Below are positions 19,017 through 27,261 of a stretch of DNA of 46,101 nt, piece after piece. The DNA comes from a virus: the IMG/VR virus record IMGVR_UViG_3300025400_000635, positions 1 through 46,101 of that record. One strand, given 5' to 3'. The position numbers and the translations under genes were made by a program. Each line of letters begins with the position of its first letter. The stretch's first letter is position 1. The notes under the pieces were generated by a model, which was not told where the DNA came from, ran no database searches, and saw only the letters and a list, made by a program, of their open reading frames with translations.

Positions 19017-19630
19017 ACGAACTTGAAAAACGATTAGTTGATATCACATATCAAGAAAAACTAAGCCACCTTAGCAGTACACTTAGTGCGCTGCCTATTA
19101 TTGAAGAAATCTACGCAAAACGTCGAAACGACGAAGTGTTTATTCTCAGCAATGGACACGCAGGGCTGGCCTTGTATGTAGTTCTGGAAAAATACTACGG
19201 TGTTGATCCAGTAGAAATGATACACAAACATGGCATCCATCCAGGAAAAGATTTGCCTAATCATTTGTATTGCTCAACAGGCAGTCTAGGTAGTGGTCTT
19301 CCTGTTGCTGTTGGACACGCATTGGCCACACCTGATAAGAAAGTCTACTGTATGATCAGTGATGGTGAAGCCGCAGAAGGTAGTATTTGGGAAAGTCTAC
19401 GCTTTATTCAAGAGCATCCTGTTGACAATCTAGAAGTATATGTTAATATTAATGGTCTAAGTGCATATGATCCTGTGGACATCGAATATCTAACAGCAAG
19501 ATTAAAGGCATTCTTGCCACGCATTAATATTCGTATTAGTACACCACCGAGTTGGTCGTTTGCTCAAGACCTATTGACACATTACTATGTGCTGAAAGAC
19601 AACGATTATAAAGAGGTATTAGCATCATGA
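19013..19630 (+). CDS. transketolase N-terminal (TPP-binding) subunit
   Basis: 205 residues. SNGHAGLALYVVLEKYYG, HLYCSTGSLGSGLPVAVGHA and MISDGEAAEGSIWESLRF match the TPP/Mg-binding domain of transketolase (GDGE...EG.WE). The partner pyrimidine domain is the next gene, overlapping by 4 nt, so this is a two-subunit transketolase as in archaea and some sugar pathways. In this setting it may build or branch a special sugar; central metabolism is the alternative. Confidence 0.9.
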   Translation: MNELEKRLVDITYQEKLSHLSSTLSALPIIEEIYAKRRNDEVFILSNGHAGLALYVVLEKYYGVDPVEMIHKHGIHPGKDLPNHLYCSTGSLGSGLPVAVGHALATPDKKVYCMISDGEAAEGSIWESLRFIQEHPVDNLEVYVNINGLSAYDPVDIEYLTARLKAFLPRINIRISTPPSWSFAQDLLTHYYVLKDNDYKEVLAS

Positions 19631-20109
19631 GAAAAGAATGTGCTCAACTATTGTTAGAAGAAATGTCAGTGAACGACCGTATCCGAGTTGTTACTGCTGA
19701 TTTGGGATTTGGTATTCTGGATCACATTCGCAATGCTTATCCGGATCAATTTTATAATGTAGGCGCCGCCGAACAACTCATGATTGGTGTAGGTATCGGT
19801 ATGGCTGAACAAGGATTGATTCCAGTTTGCTATTCGATGAGTTCGTTCTTATTGTATCGCCCTTTTGAGTTCTTGCGTAACTATGTCAACTATGAAAAGA
19901 TTCCAGTCAAACTACTTGGATCTGGCAGAGACTATGATTACAGTCACGATGGTGTTACACACTGGGCACATGATGATGAAGCAGTATTAAGTTCATTGCC
20001 TAACATCGACATCTATAAACCTAAAACCCTTGAGGATTTGAACACAGATTTTGCGGAATGGATCAACAGTGACCGTCCTGCTTACTTAAACTTAACGAGA
20101 AAACTATGA
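19627..20109 (+). CDS. transketolase pyrimidine-binding subunit (short)
   Basis: 160 residues. RVVTADLGFGI, FYNVGAAEQLMIGVGIGMAEQGLIPVCY contains the catalytic Glu of the pyrimidine domain, followed by the DYDYSHDGVTHWAHDDEAVL loop. The usual transketolase C-terminal domain is missing: most split transketolases have about 300 residues here. Overlaps 19013-19630 and the RmlB gene by 4 nt each, so stoichiometric expression is likely. Confidence 0.88.
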   Translation: MRKECAQLLLEEMSVNDRIRVVTADLGFGILDHIRNAYPDQFYNVGAAEQLMIGVGIGMAEQGLIPVCYSMSSFLLYRPFEFLRNYVNYEKIPVKLLGSGRDYDYSHDGVTHWAHDDEAVLSSLPNIDIYKPKTLEDLNTDFAEWINSDRPAYLNLTRKL

Positions 20110-21056
20110 ACACCAAAGTTGTATATGTAACTGGTTGTTTAGGTTTTATTGGATATCACGTTACCAAGGCCTGCCTAAATCAAGGTTGGTATGTGCGTGG
20201 TGTAGATAAAATGACCTATGCTGCCAATGTTAATCTATTGCCCGAGTTAGAAAAATATGGCAATAAGTTTATTTTTGAAAATAAAGATATTAATGATTTA
20301 GATATTCTGTATGAATGTGACTATGTGATTAACACCGCAGCAGAGACTCATGTAGATAACTCTATTGCCAGTAGTGAAGTATTTGTTCGTAGTAACATTG
20401 ACGGTGTTCATCATTTGTTGGAACTTATTAAACAAAAGCATAAGTTTAAAATGCCTACATTGTTACACTTTAGTACAGATGAAGTATATGGTGATATTGT
20501 TGAAGGATTTCATAGTGAAACAGATTTGTTGAAACCCAGCAATCCTTATAGTGCTACCAAGGCTGCTGCCGATATGCTGGTCACTGCTTGGGCAAGAACC
20601 TATGGAGTTCCTTATGTTATTGTTCGTCCTACCAACAACTATGGCATTGGGCAGTATACAGAAAAGTTTATTCCTCACACAATCAAATATTTAAGCCTAG
20701 GTAAACCGGCTCCTTTGCACGATGCGGGAACACCTAGACGCACTTGGTTACATGCCAGCGATACTGCTAGTGCTATTATCACTATTATCAATCACGGTGT
20801 TACTAATGAAATTTATAACATCTCGGGCAACTATGAAGAGTCTAATCTAACAGTGGCAAAGATGATTATCAAGGGCATGGGACTTAAAGGAGATCCTATG
20901 CAATACCTAGATACTAGTATTCGCCGAGCTGGTCAGGATGTGCGGTATGCTATCGATGACACTAAACTACAAGATCTAGGATGGAATCCTGTGGCTGATT
21001 TTTCTAAAGAACTTAAATCTATTATTAAGTATTATACCAAGAACTTTATTTGGTAA
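20106..21056 (+). CDS. rmlB-like: dTDP-glucose 4,6-dehydratase-like (RmlB)
   Basis: 316 residues. VTGCLGFIGYHVTKAC (NAD loop), YAANVNLLPEL, NTAAETHVDNSI, LHFSTDEVYGD and YSATKAAADML (Tyr-x3-Lys), RPTNNYGIGQYTEKFIP and HDAGTPRRTWLHASD are the RmlB signatures. It turns dTDP-glucose into the 4-keto-6-deoxy sugar, entry point to rhamnose and other deoxysugars. Slightly shorter than the bacterial enzyme (about 350). No RmlA, C or D here, so the host must supply dTDP-glucose. Confidence 0.93.
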   Translation: MNTKVVYVTGCLGFIGYHVTKACLNQGWYVRGVDKMTYAANVNLLPELEKYGNKFIFENKDINDLDILYECDYVINTAAETHVDNSIASSEVFVRSNIDGVHHLLELIKQKHKFKMPTLLHFSTDEVYGDIVEGFHSETDLLKPSNPYSATKAAADMLVTAWARTYGVPYVIVRPTNNYGIGQYTEKFIPHTIKYLSLGKPAPLHDAGTPRRTWLHASDTASAIITIINHGVTNEIYNISGNYEESNLTVAKMIIKGMGLKGDPMQYLDTSIRRAGQDVRYAIDDTKLQDLGWNPVADFSKELKSIIKYYTKNFIW

Positions 21057-21072
21057 GTTAGATAAGTACTTG

Positions 21073-21783
21073 ATGCTTACAACAATTCTATATACACTCA
21101 TAGTCACACATATTACCATAGTATGTGTGACTTTATTTTTACACCGTGGTCAAACACATCGAGGGATAGAGTTTCATCCTATACTCAGTCACTTTATGCG
21201 ACTTTGGCTATGGCTAACAACTGGTATGGTTACTAAACAATGGGTGGCCATACATCGCAAACATCACAGATTCAGTGACCAAGAAGGAGATCCACATACT
21301 CCTCACATATATGGTATATGGCGTGTATTGTTTACTGGTGCAGTATTTTATTCACGATCCGCACGGGATCAAGCACTAGTAGAACAATACGGAGCAGGTA
21401 CTCCTGATGATTGGATTGAACGCAACATATATACACCCTATAACTTCTTAGGTATTGTAATCATGTTGGCCATTGATCTAGCACTCTTTGGCAGCATAGG
21501 CTTAATAGTATGGGCAGTACAAATGTATTGGATTCCATTCTTTGCCGCAGGTGTTATTAACGGTGTTGCCCATTATATAGGATATCGTAATGGCGAAACT
21601 CGAGACCAAAGTCGTAACATCAGTCCTTGGGGTATTATTATAGGTGGCGAAGAACTACACAATAACCATCATTTAGATCCAGCAAATCCTAAACTGAGCC
21701 GTCGTTGGTTTGAGTTTGATATAGGATGGATGTGGTTTAAAATATTTAATTTACTGGGTATTGCAAAATTGCGTTCACAATAA
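21073..21783 (+). CDS. delta-9-type fatty acid desaturase
   Basis: 236 residues from ATG 21073. Three histidine boxes: HRGQTHRG, HRKHHRFSD and ELHNNHH, the di-iron ligands of membrane acyl-CoA/acyl-lipid desaturases, in order and with hydrophobic segments between. It inserts a double bond into saturated acyl chains. Slightly short for the family. It is 16 nt after RmlB and may connect to the lipid genes at 23.9-26.5 kb. Confidence 0.92.
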   Translation: MLTTILYTLIVTHITIVCVTLFLHRGQTHRGIEFHPILSHFMRLWLWLTTGMVTKQWVAIHRKHHRFSDQEGDPHTPHIYGIWRVLFTGAVFYSRSARDQALVEQYGAGTPDDWIERNIYTPYNFLGIVIMLAIDLALFGSIGLIVWAVQMYWIPFFAAGVINGVAHYIGYRNGETRDQSRNISPWGIIIGGEELHNNHHLDPANPKLSRRWFEFDIGWMWFKIFNLLGIAKLRSQ

Positions 21784-21841
21784 TCTTAGTGTAATATAGT
21801 AAGACTTAAATATTGTTGTATAACACAACAACACCTACACC

Positions 21842-22903
21842 ATGTCAAAAAAAGTCTTATTCATTCTCAAACGTCGTGAAGATTATAATGCTATCACACA
21901 CTCACATATCGGTCTAAGTACAGGACTTTATAACTCTGCTAACTTCATGAATGAAATGTTAGCAAACAACGGAGTTGAAAGTAACCTAGAAGTTGCTATT
22001 GATAACAACTGTATTGATAGGCTGGTAAACAAACATAAACCCACTCATGTTATTATTGAAGCATTATGGGTAGTGCCTCAGAAGTTTGTTATATTACAAA
22101 AACTACACCCTAATGTAAAATGGATCATACGCCTGCACAGCGAAATGCCGTTTATGGCTGGAGAAGGTATGGCCATGGATTGGTTAGGTGATTACGGTCT
22201 GTTAAAGAATGTTATCATCGGGGTTAATGCTCCTCGTATGATGCGTGAAGTTAGAATGTATTTGCAGATTAAAAATAGTTGGACAGATAAACAAGCCGAC
22301 GAGCGTGTTATCTATATGCCTAACTTCTATCCACAGGACTATGCTAAACCTAAAAAGATAGATAAGAAAAAAGATACTATCGATATTAGTTGTTTTGGTG
22401 CTATCCGTCCCTTGAAGAATCATTTATTGCAGGCCTTTGCTGCTATAGACTTTGCTAATAGTATTGGCAAGAAACTACAGTTCCATGTAAATGCTGGACG
22501 TATTGAAATGCAAGGACAGTCTGCACAGAATAATCTTCGTGGATTATTTGAACAACTTATAGATCAAGGGCATGAACTAGTTAATCATCAGTGGTGCCCG
22601 AGGGAAGATTTTTTAAAAATCTGTAGTCAAATGGATATCGGTATGCAATGTAACTTCAGTGAAACATTTAACATTGTATCAGCGGACTTGATTAGTCAGG
22701 GTGTACCTATTGTAGGCTGTACTGAAATACCGTGGGCAACAAATCCTTGGTGTGCTGATCCAACAAGCAGTAAAGAAATGGCAGAGAAGTTAAAATCTGC
22801 ATACACATGGTCATGGGCTAATGTTAAAACAAATCAAATAAGTTTAACAAAATATACAAATACTACAGTTAAAATCTGGACTAAATATTTCAAAGGGAAC
22901 TAA
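21842..22903 (+). CDS. GT-B glycosyltransferase (GT4-like)
   Basis: 353 residues. VLFILKRREDYN at the N-terminus and the C-terminal ISCFGAIRPLKNHLLQAFAA, MDIGMQCNFSETFNIVSADLISQGVPIVGC, with SETFN..ADLISQGVPIV matching the GT4 donor-site E-x7-E region. The upstream 58-nt gap has a TTGTTGT/ACAACAA hairpin. Last enzyme of the plus-strand glycan cassette. Confidence 0.8.
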   Translation: MSKKVLFILKRREDYNAITHSHIGLSTGLYNSANFMNEMLANNGVESNLEVAIDNNCIDRLVNKHKPTHVIIEALWVVPQKFVILQKLHPNVKWIIRLHSEMPFMAGEGMAMDWLGDYGLLKNVIIGVNAPRMMREVRMYLQIKNSWTDKQADERVIYMPNFYPQDYAKPKKIDKKKDTIDISCFGAIRPLKNHLLQAFAAIDFANSIGKKLQFHVNAGRIEMQGQSAQNNLRGLFEQLIDQGHELVNHQWCPREDFLKICSQMDIGMQCNFSETFNIVSADLISQGVPIVGCTEIPWATNPWCADPTSSKEMAEKLKSAYTWSWANVKTNQISLTKYTNTTVKIWTKYFKGN

Positions 22904-22904
22904 A

Positions 22905-23099
22905 ATGGCAAGACATCGAGTAAGATCGCATCAATGGGAAAACGGAAGATTACGAATCACCGATACTTGGTTTGAAGAGTTTGAAGATGCATTTTCATTT
23001 GCAAATAACTTAAGAGAAGCACATAGTGTTAAGGTTTTTAACGATGACGGGGCAGTTGTACACTCTGGAAAGCCTGCACCTGTTGATACCTACGCTTAA
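22905..23099 (+). CDS. 64-residue hypothetical protein
   Basis: MARHRVRSHQWENGRLRITDTWFEEF..., a compact alpha/beta-looking protein ending KPAPVDTYA. Starts 1 nt after the glycosyltransferase stop. Converges tail-to-tail with the small membrane protein gene, with overlapping stop codons (TAA on both strands around 23096-23099). No family known. Confidence 0.7.
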   Translation: MARHRVRSHQWENGRLRITDTWFEEFEDAFSFANNLREAHSVKVFNDDGAVVHSGKPAPVDTYA

Positions 23100-23248
23100 C
23101 GCTTACACATCGGCTTAATGCCGTTCATATGTATGCCGACAATGTCCTTGATGTTATCGGCATTTCCTATTACAAAGTAAGGCCAAAAGTAAGCCATAAC
23201 GAATCCAGCCGCGCACTGGTCTAATAAAGTGTCTAAGTATGTGTTCAT
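23096..23248 (-). CDS. 50-residue membrane protein downstream of endolysin
   Basis: MNTYLDTLLDQCAAGFVMAY..., with one hydrophobic segment about residues 12-29 and a basic C-terminus MCKR. It starts 1 nt after the endolysin stop codon, so the two are cotranscribed. Position and topology would fit a lysis accessory (holin or spanin-like) but the length is short for a holin. Function is inference. Confidence 0.6.
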   Translation of the reverse strand: MNTYLDTLLDQCAAGFVMAYFWPYFVIGNADNIKDIVGIHMNGIKPMCKR

Positions 23249-23249
23249 A

Positions 23250-23918
23250 TTAAGCCCGTTTAATAATGTTCATAATACCAGCAAATGTTTGGCTGCGGTC
23301 TTCTAATCCGTGTAGTCCAGAATTAATGTGACGAGTAACTGCTGATGTATCACTAAAGTTAGTGACTTTGTTGGCCACATGATTTTGCCAATACCATACT
23401 GCTACTTTGGCAGCAACATCTAGACGCTCTACTAGTTCGGGATGATTAACTAGGTCCAGGCCCAGGGCTTTACCAGCACGGGCATAGTTATCTCTACCTG
23501 TTAGTTGAATATATCCACGACCGTGGTACTTGGCACCATCACCTGCTTGTGTGTTGCCCAGCATTTTGGCCTTGCGTGGATTTACCTTGGGATCATATTT
23601 CTTGAAGTCTAACTTGCCACCCTTCTCGCCCATACTGGTAAAGTTAGCAGTTTCGTGAGCACATTGGGCAACAAACTGAGCAAGTTCAACGCCGCGTATG
23701 CCCGACTGATGTCCAGCCTTGATCAGTGCCTGTGCTTCGGGCTTGTTGAGTAAATGAACGATTTTGGTGTCGTTGGGAGCAGGTTGCGGGGTGGGCTGCG
23801 GTGCGGGTTGATGTTTTGCTTGGGCACTGCCGGCAGCACCTAAAGCGGCAGAACCAACGAGTCCTCCCAAAAATCCTCTACGACTAATATCCTCGTCAAT
23901 GACTTCGTTAATTCTCAT
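23250..23918 (-). CDS. GH19 endolysin with twin-arginine leader
   Basis: 222 residues. N-terminal MRINEVIDEDISRRGFLGG, then a hydrophobic stretch to AGSAQA (about residue 34), reads as a Tat signal (S-R-R-x-F-L) with signal-peptidase site. Pro-rich linker, then a GH19 lysozyme/chitinase domain: AQCAHETANF (catalytic Glu), GAKYHGRGYIQLTGRDNYA, ELVERLDVAAKVAVWYW. Degrades peptidoglycan. Export by Tat instead of a holin is unusual. Alternatively the MRINE start resembles T4-like capsid-targeting leaders. Confidence 0.88.
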   Translation of the reverse strand: MRINEVIDEDISRRGFLGGLVGSAALGAAGSAQAKHQPAPQPTPQPAPNDTKIVHLLNKPEAQALIKAGHQSGIRGVELAQFVAQCAHETANFTSMGEKGGKLDFKKYDPKVNPRKAKMLGNTQAGDGAKYHGRGYIQLTGRDNYARAGKALGLDLVNHPELVERLDVAAKVAVWYWQNHVANKVTNFSDTSAVTRHINSGLHGLEDRSQTFAGIMNIIKRA

Positions 23919-23949
23919 AGTGATATTTATTGTAAATTAACAATAAATC

Positions 23950-24561
23950 TTATTCGTAGTCCTGTCTCAAATCTGGATCAATTAGTTGTCCCTGCATCAA
24001 ATATAAAGGACTTTTACGATAAATCCAAACATCATGGAATGGATCTGTTAGGATTTTAATACACCAAGTAATGGCCACTCTGCGTGTTTGTATAGCAGTT
24101 AGTTGAACCATTCTAAAAGCAATGGCAATGACACCTAACCATAACCAACCTATACCCACACGATTTAGGAATGTTTCGGCATCTTGGTGTGGTACTAGAT
24201 AGTTCATAAACTCTAGATCAAAATAAGCCAGTATGGGCACTAGCACAAAGCAAGACATCAATACTCGTTTGCGTTTTAGATTAAATCCTACTTTGATTTT
24301 TTCTTTATAATCAAAAGTGGCTTTATTGTATTCATCGTAGCCCTTGGGTTCAAAAAAGAAGTGTCCTGCTTGACGTGTAGTCATGGCGATTAACCAAGCA
24401 ATATAAGCACTGACTACAGGATCAATAAACAAATATACATAAGCAATTAAAAAACTCGAAGCCGATATTAAATGTAAAAACTGATTGATTCTACTGTGAT
24501 GATAGTATCTATGGTCGTCCCATCGTTGTTCTCGTAAATTAGACAATATATCTTTAATCAT
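23950..24561 (-). CDS. Mpo1/DUF962-like membrane protein
   Basis: 203 residues with four to five hydrophobic segments (about 28-48, 52-70, 100-120, 135-155). HHSRINQFLHLIS near 20 and RQAGHFFFEPKGYDEYN near 63 resemble the His/Glu-containing motifs of the Mpo1/DUF962 family, in which Mpo1 is a 2-hydroxy fatty acid dioxygenase. Follows the glycolipid glycosyltransferase by 16 nt, suggesting a lipid role. The family call is by eye and tentative. Confidence 0.5.
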   Translation of the reverse strand: MIKDILSNLREQRWDDHRYYHHSRINQFLHLISASSFLIAYVYLFIDPVVSAYIAWLIAMTTRQAGHFFFEPKGYDEYNKATFDYKEKIKVGFNLKRKRVLMSCFVLVPILAYFDLEFMNYLVPHQDAETFLNRVGIGWLWLGVIAIAFRMVQLTAIQTRRVAITWCIKILTDPFHDVWIYRKSPLYLMQGQLIDPDLRQDYE

Positions 24562-24577
24562 ATCTTTCCTTGTTAAA

Positions 24578-25582
24578 TTAATATTTAGTGGGCACTAGAT
24601 TATCACGGAAGATGTGCCAGCATTTCTTCCACGACCATTTGTGGCTACGGATTTCTACTCGTTGTCTATCTAATCTCAATGCTCGATCTATATTAGATTT
24701 TAAATCATCACCATAATAGCCTGTAATACCATTTTCGATAATGTCTTTGGGTCCAGGTACATCGTAGCCCACTACGGGTGTTCCGCAGGCCAATGACTCT
24801 ATGATAACAACACCAAATGTATCTGCCTTGCTGGGAAATACAAATACATCAGCATTGGCATAGTATCTTGCTAGTTTCTCACCAGTCAATGCGCCTACAA
24901 AATGTACATCAGGATATCGACGTTCTAACTCTCGACGATATGGGCCATCACCTACTACAACTTTAGTAGCACCGTGATATTTTAATTCACAAAAAGCATC
25001 TATGTTTTTTTCTTTACTAACACGACCGACATTTAATAATACAGGTCTATTAGGACAGCTCTGACGCAAACTACTTCTAAAGACACTACGATCAACACCT
25101 CGAGTCCATGCTATAACACCGTTACGAAATCCGTGTTTCTGTAGTTCTTCTACCATAGTCTGTGTAGTGGTCAACACACGGCCGCTGTGATTGTGAAACC
25201 AACTGACATATCTATAGGTCAGCCACTCAGGGATATGATACATCTTCTTTAAGAACTCGGGAAACTTTGTATGATAACTGGTATTGAATACTATGTCATG
25301 ACGCCAGCACCATAGGTTTGCGGCTAGACCCAACGGGCCCTCCGTGGCAATGTGTATATGATCCGGATTAATCTCCTTGATCTTCTGACCAATTCTCCAC
25401 GGCCAGGAAAGTTTAACTTCAGGATAACCAGGAGCGTCAATATGGTGAAACTGCCCGGGGTCAAGATAAACAACATCGTAGCCATCAGCCACAGCATGTC
25501 GCTCAATATTGGAAAATGTTGTAACCACCCCGTTGATCTGTGTGCGTTCATTATCAGTTATGATGAGGATTTTTTTTGACAT
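24578..25582 (-). CDS. agt-like: GT4 glycosyltransferase, probably diacylglycerol glycosyltransferase (Agt-like)
   Basis: 334 residues. ITDNERTQINGVVTTFSNIERHA at the N-terminus (the GGV-like loop), FNTSYHTKFPEF, LLNVGRVSKEKNIDAF, VVGDGPYRRELE, and FVFPSKADTFGVVIIESLACGTPVV (E-x7-E) are typical of GT4 enzymes near MgtA/SqdX/Agt. Its neighbour is a PlcP-like phosphoesterase, the pairing used by marine alphaproteobacteria to replace phospholipids with glycolipids. AAGG precedes the ATG and a promoter lies at 25620-25648. Confidence 0.82.
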   Translation of the reverse strand: MSKKILIITDNERTQINGVVTTFSNIERHAVADGYDVVYLDPGQFHHIDAPGYPEVKLSWPWRIGQKIKEINPDHIHIATEGPLGLAANLWCWRHDIVFNTSYHTKFPEFLKKMYHIPEWLTYRYVSWFHNHSGRVLTTTQTMVEELQKHGFRNGVIAWTRGVDRSVFRSSLRQSCPNRPVLLNVGRVSKEKNIDAFCELKYHGATKVVVGDGPYRRELERRYPDVHFVGALTGEKLARYYANADVFVFPSKADTFGVVIIESLACGTPVVGYDVPGPKDIIENGITGYYGDDLKSNIDRALRLDRQRVEIRSHKWSWKKCWHIFRDNLVPTKY

Positions 25583-25619
25583 TGTGCGGTTACCTTATAG
25601 CCACTGTATTTAATACTAT

Positions 25620-25648
25620 ATTGTAACGTGGCTGCAGATTGTTCGCAA
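25620..25648 (-). promoter_or_regulatory. possible sigma70 promoter for the glycosyltransferase
   Basis: TTGCGA, 17-nt spacer, TACAAT on the minus strand in the 117-nt gap after the phosphoesterase. Four of six matches at -35. I see no convincing PhoB box. Confidence 0.55.
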
Positions 25649-25699
25649 CTGGTTCTATCAGGGAAGGTAAGAGTTAGAGTTGCAGGAATGTCGTTGGGA

Positions 25700-26497
25700 T
25701 TAGTTAGACTTATTGCCACTAGTAACAGCGTCCACATCGTCGTGCTCCTTGGTCCAAGTTACTATTTCCCAACGCCCGTCGTGATGTTCTACTAGGGCAG
25801 TCATAGACTCTACCCAGTCTCCATCGTTCATGTAGATGACGTCATCTATCATTTTAATTTCGGCGTGGTGTATGTGTCCACAAATAACACCATCAAATCC
25901 GCGTTTCTTGCAGTACTTGGCTATGTTCTTTTCAAACTGGAACATGAAGTCTGCTGCTTTTTTTACTCTATGCTTAAGGAATTTACTAAGACTAAAGTAC
26001 CCAAAACCCATACGGTGGCGTAGCCAATTAAGTCTGCTATTGAGCCCAAGAACAAAATCATATGCTTTATCTCCTAAGAATGCCAGCCATGGTGCTAGTT
26101 TAGTAATACCATCAAATAAGTCGCCGTGAGTGACTAGATAATGCTTACCATTGGCACCAATATGTTCAGTTTGATTATGTATTTCCACCGAACCGAAGCC
26201 TAGTCCGTAAGGTATTAGGGGTCTTAAAAATTCATCGTGATTGCCGGCAACATATATAACTCTAGTGCCGCGTTTGGCGTGGCCTAATATACGGCGTACC
26301 ACATTGCTGTGGCTTTGTTTCCAGCGCCATTTGTTTTGCTGTATTTTCCAAGCGTCAATAATATCGCCCACTAGGTAAAGTGTTTCGCAGGTATTATTTT
26401 TAAGAAAGTTATTTAGGGCTTCGGCTTTACAGTCTCTAGTTCCTAAATGGACATCCGAGATGAATATGGAACGATAAGTTTTTGGCTTCATAGCCAT
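25700..26497 (-). CDS. plcP-like: PlcP/LpxH-like metallophosphoesterase
   Basis: 265 residues. SDVHLGTRD, YLVGDIIDAW, VAGNHDEFL, LVTHGDLFDG and VICGHIHHAE are the five metal-binding motifs of calcineurin-like phosphoesterases, with the UDP-2,3-diacylglucosamine-hydrolase layout. The marine PlcP phospholipase C belongs to this group and releases diacylglycerol under phosphate starvation, feeding the glycosyltransferase encoded next. LpxH activity (lipid A pathway) is the alternative; the neighbour favours PlcP. Confidence 0.85.
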   Translation of the reverse strand: MAMKPKTYRSIFISDVHLGTRDCKAEALNNFLKNNTCETLYLVGDIIDAWKIQQNKWRWKQSHSNVVRRILGHAKRGTRVIYVAGNHDEFLRPLIPYGLGFGSVEIHNQTEHIGANGKHYLVTHGDLFDGITKLAPWLAFLGDKAYDFVLGLNSRLNWLRHRMGFGYFSLSKFLKHRVKKAADFMFQFEKNIAKYCKKRGFDGVICGHIHHAEIKMIDDVIYMNDGDWVESMTALVEHHDGRWEIVTWTKEHDDVDAVTSGNKSN

Positions 26498-26535
26498 ATT
26501 TATCGCCCCATTACTGTGTGTAGATTACAGAATTG

Positions 26536-26694
26536 TTAAATCTGAACGGCTGTCCACTTTGGCCCAAAAGATTTGCCTTCGGCGCGGTGCTTGAAGATTT
26601 TGCGGAATTCTTCTGTACGAAGTTCCTTTTGCTTTTCTACATCGTGTCGGACGCAAGCCTGATACAACTCTTTTAAAAGTTTCTTTTGTTTCAT
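26536..26694 (-). CDS. 52-residue basic protein with strong expression signals
   Basis: Start at ATG 26694 ([20 protein letters not shown]), because AAGGAGG lies 8 nt upstream and a promoter further on; the frame continues upstream but through the promoter. Helical and basic, ending GPKWTAVQI. Own promoter and an ideal ribosome-binding site predict high expression. Function unknown. Confidence 0.8.
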   Translation of the reverse strand: MKQKKLLKELYQACVRHDVEKQKELRTEEFRKIFKHRAEGKSFGPKWTAVQI

Positions 26695-26727
26695 AGCAAG
26701 TTCCTCCTTAAAATAAACTATATAAAC

Positions 26728-26756
26728 AGTATACACTGTTCTTTTATTTATGTCAA
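26728..26756 (-). promoter_or_regulatory. sigma70 promoter for the 52-residue gene
   Basis: TTGACA, 17-nt spacer, TATACT on the minus strand. Leader of about 25 nt, then AAGGAGG and the ATG. Confidence 0.88.
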
Positions 26757-26779
26757 GAGAAAAATAATTAAGTATTATT

Positions 26780-27157
26780 TTAAAAGCGGATTTCAGCACC
26801 AATATTGAGATTATGTGCTGTAATGCCTAATTCAATAATAGTATGTGCTCGTAACCAAAGTAGTCTATTATCGTGGGACAACCAATCTGAAAAATAATAG
26901 TCTCCAACTATAGTCGCTACTTCTGCTATATTAAGTTTACCTTGACTGGGGTGGCGGCCTAATAAGGGATTAACTTCGTAGTAATTTTTCCATTTGGGTT
27001 TTTGGTATAATACATTTCTTGTAGTTTGGTAGTCTAGTATTTGACTTACCTCACTGGCCACAAACCATGCTTTTTCTTCATCAGTCCAACCTTCAAACGG
27101 CGCCGCATGTGCTAGACATGAAGTCAGTAGCAATAATAAGGCCGTTAGAGTTTTCAT
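26780..27157 (-). CDS. secreted protein of unknown function
   Basis: 125 residues with a signal peptide [20 protein letters not shown]. The mature part contains [38 protein letters not shown] and a C-terminal beta-like IGAEIRF. The D-x-x-T...E-x-NP-x-G-x-HPS pattern occurs in proteobacterial envelope proteins of unknown role. ATG overlaps the stop of the 35-residue membrane protein (ATGA). Last gene of the transport operon. Confidence 0.8.
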   Translation of the reverse strand: MKTLTALLLLLTSCLAHAAPFEGWTDEEKAWFVASEVSQILDYQTTRNVLYQKPKWKNYYEVNPLLGRHPSQGKLNIAEVATIVGDYYFSDWLSHDNRLLWLRAHTIIELGITAHNLNIGAEIRF

Positions 27158-27261
27158 TCTTCCATTATGGATCTAAGAATAAGCACAACAGCAAAGACTA
27201 CAAATGCCCAAAAGAGACCTTGGCCCACATCTGATAAAGCATTAACTAGGGCATTAGACAT
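27154..27261 (-). CDS. 35-residue single-span membrane protein
   Basis: MSNALVNALSDVGQGLFWAF..., one transmembrane helix at about residues 14-29, short charged tail RSIMEE. Too short for routine prediction. Overlaps the racemase stop (27254-27261) and the next ATG, so tightly coupled. Might be a transporter accessory or lysis micro-protein; function unknown. Confidence 0.65.
   Translation of the reverse strand: MSNALVNALSDVGQGLFWAFVVFAVVLILRSIMEE

Noticed and set aside
26695-26802. Upstream extension of the 52-residue gene ([10 protein letters not shown]...)
   Set aside because: It would pass through the consensus promoter at 26728-26756 and ignores the AAGGAGG-ATG signal at 26694.
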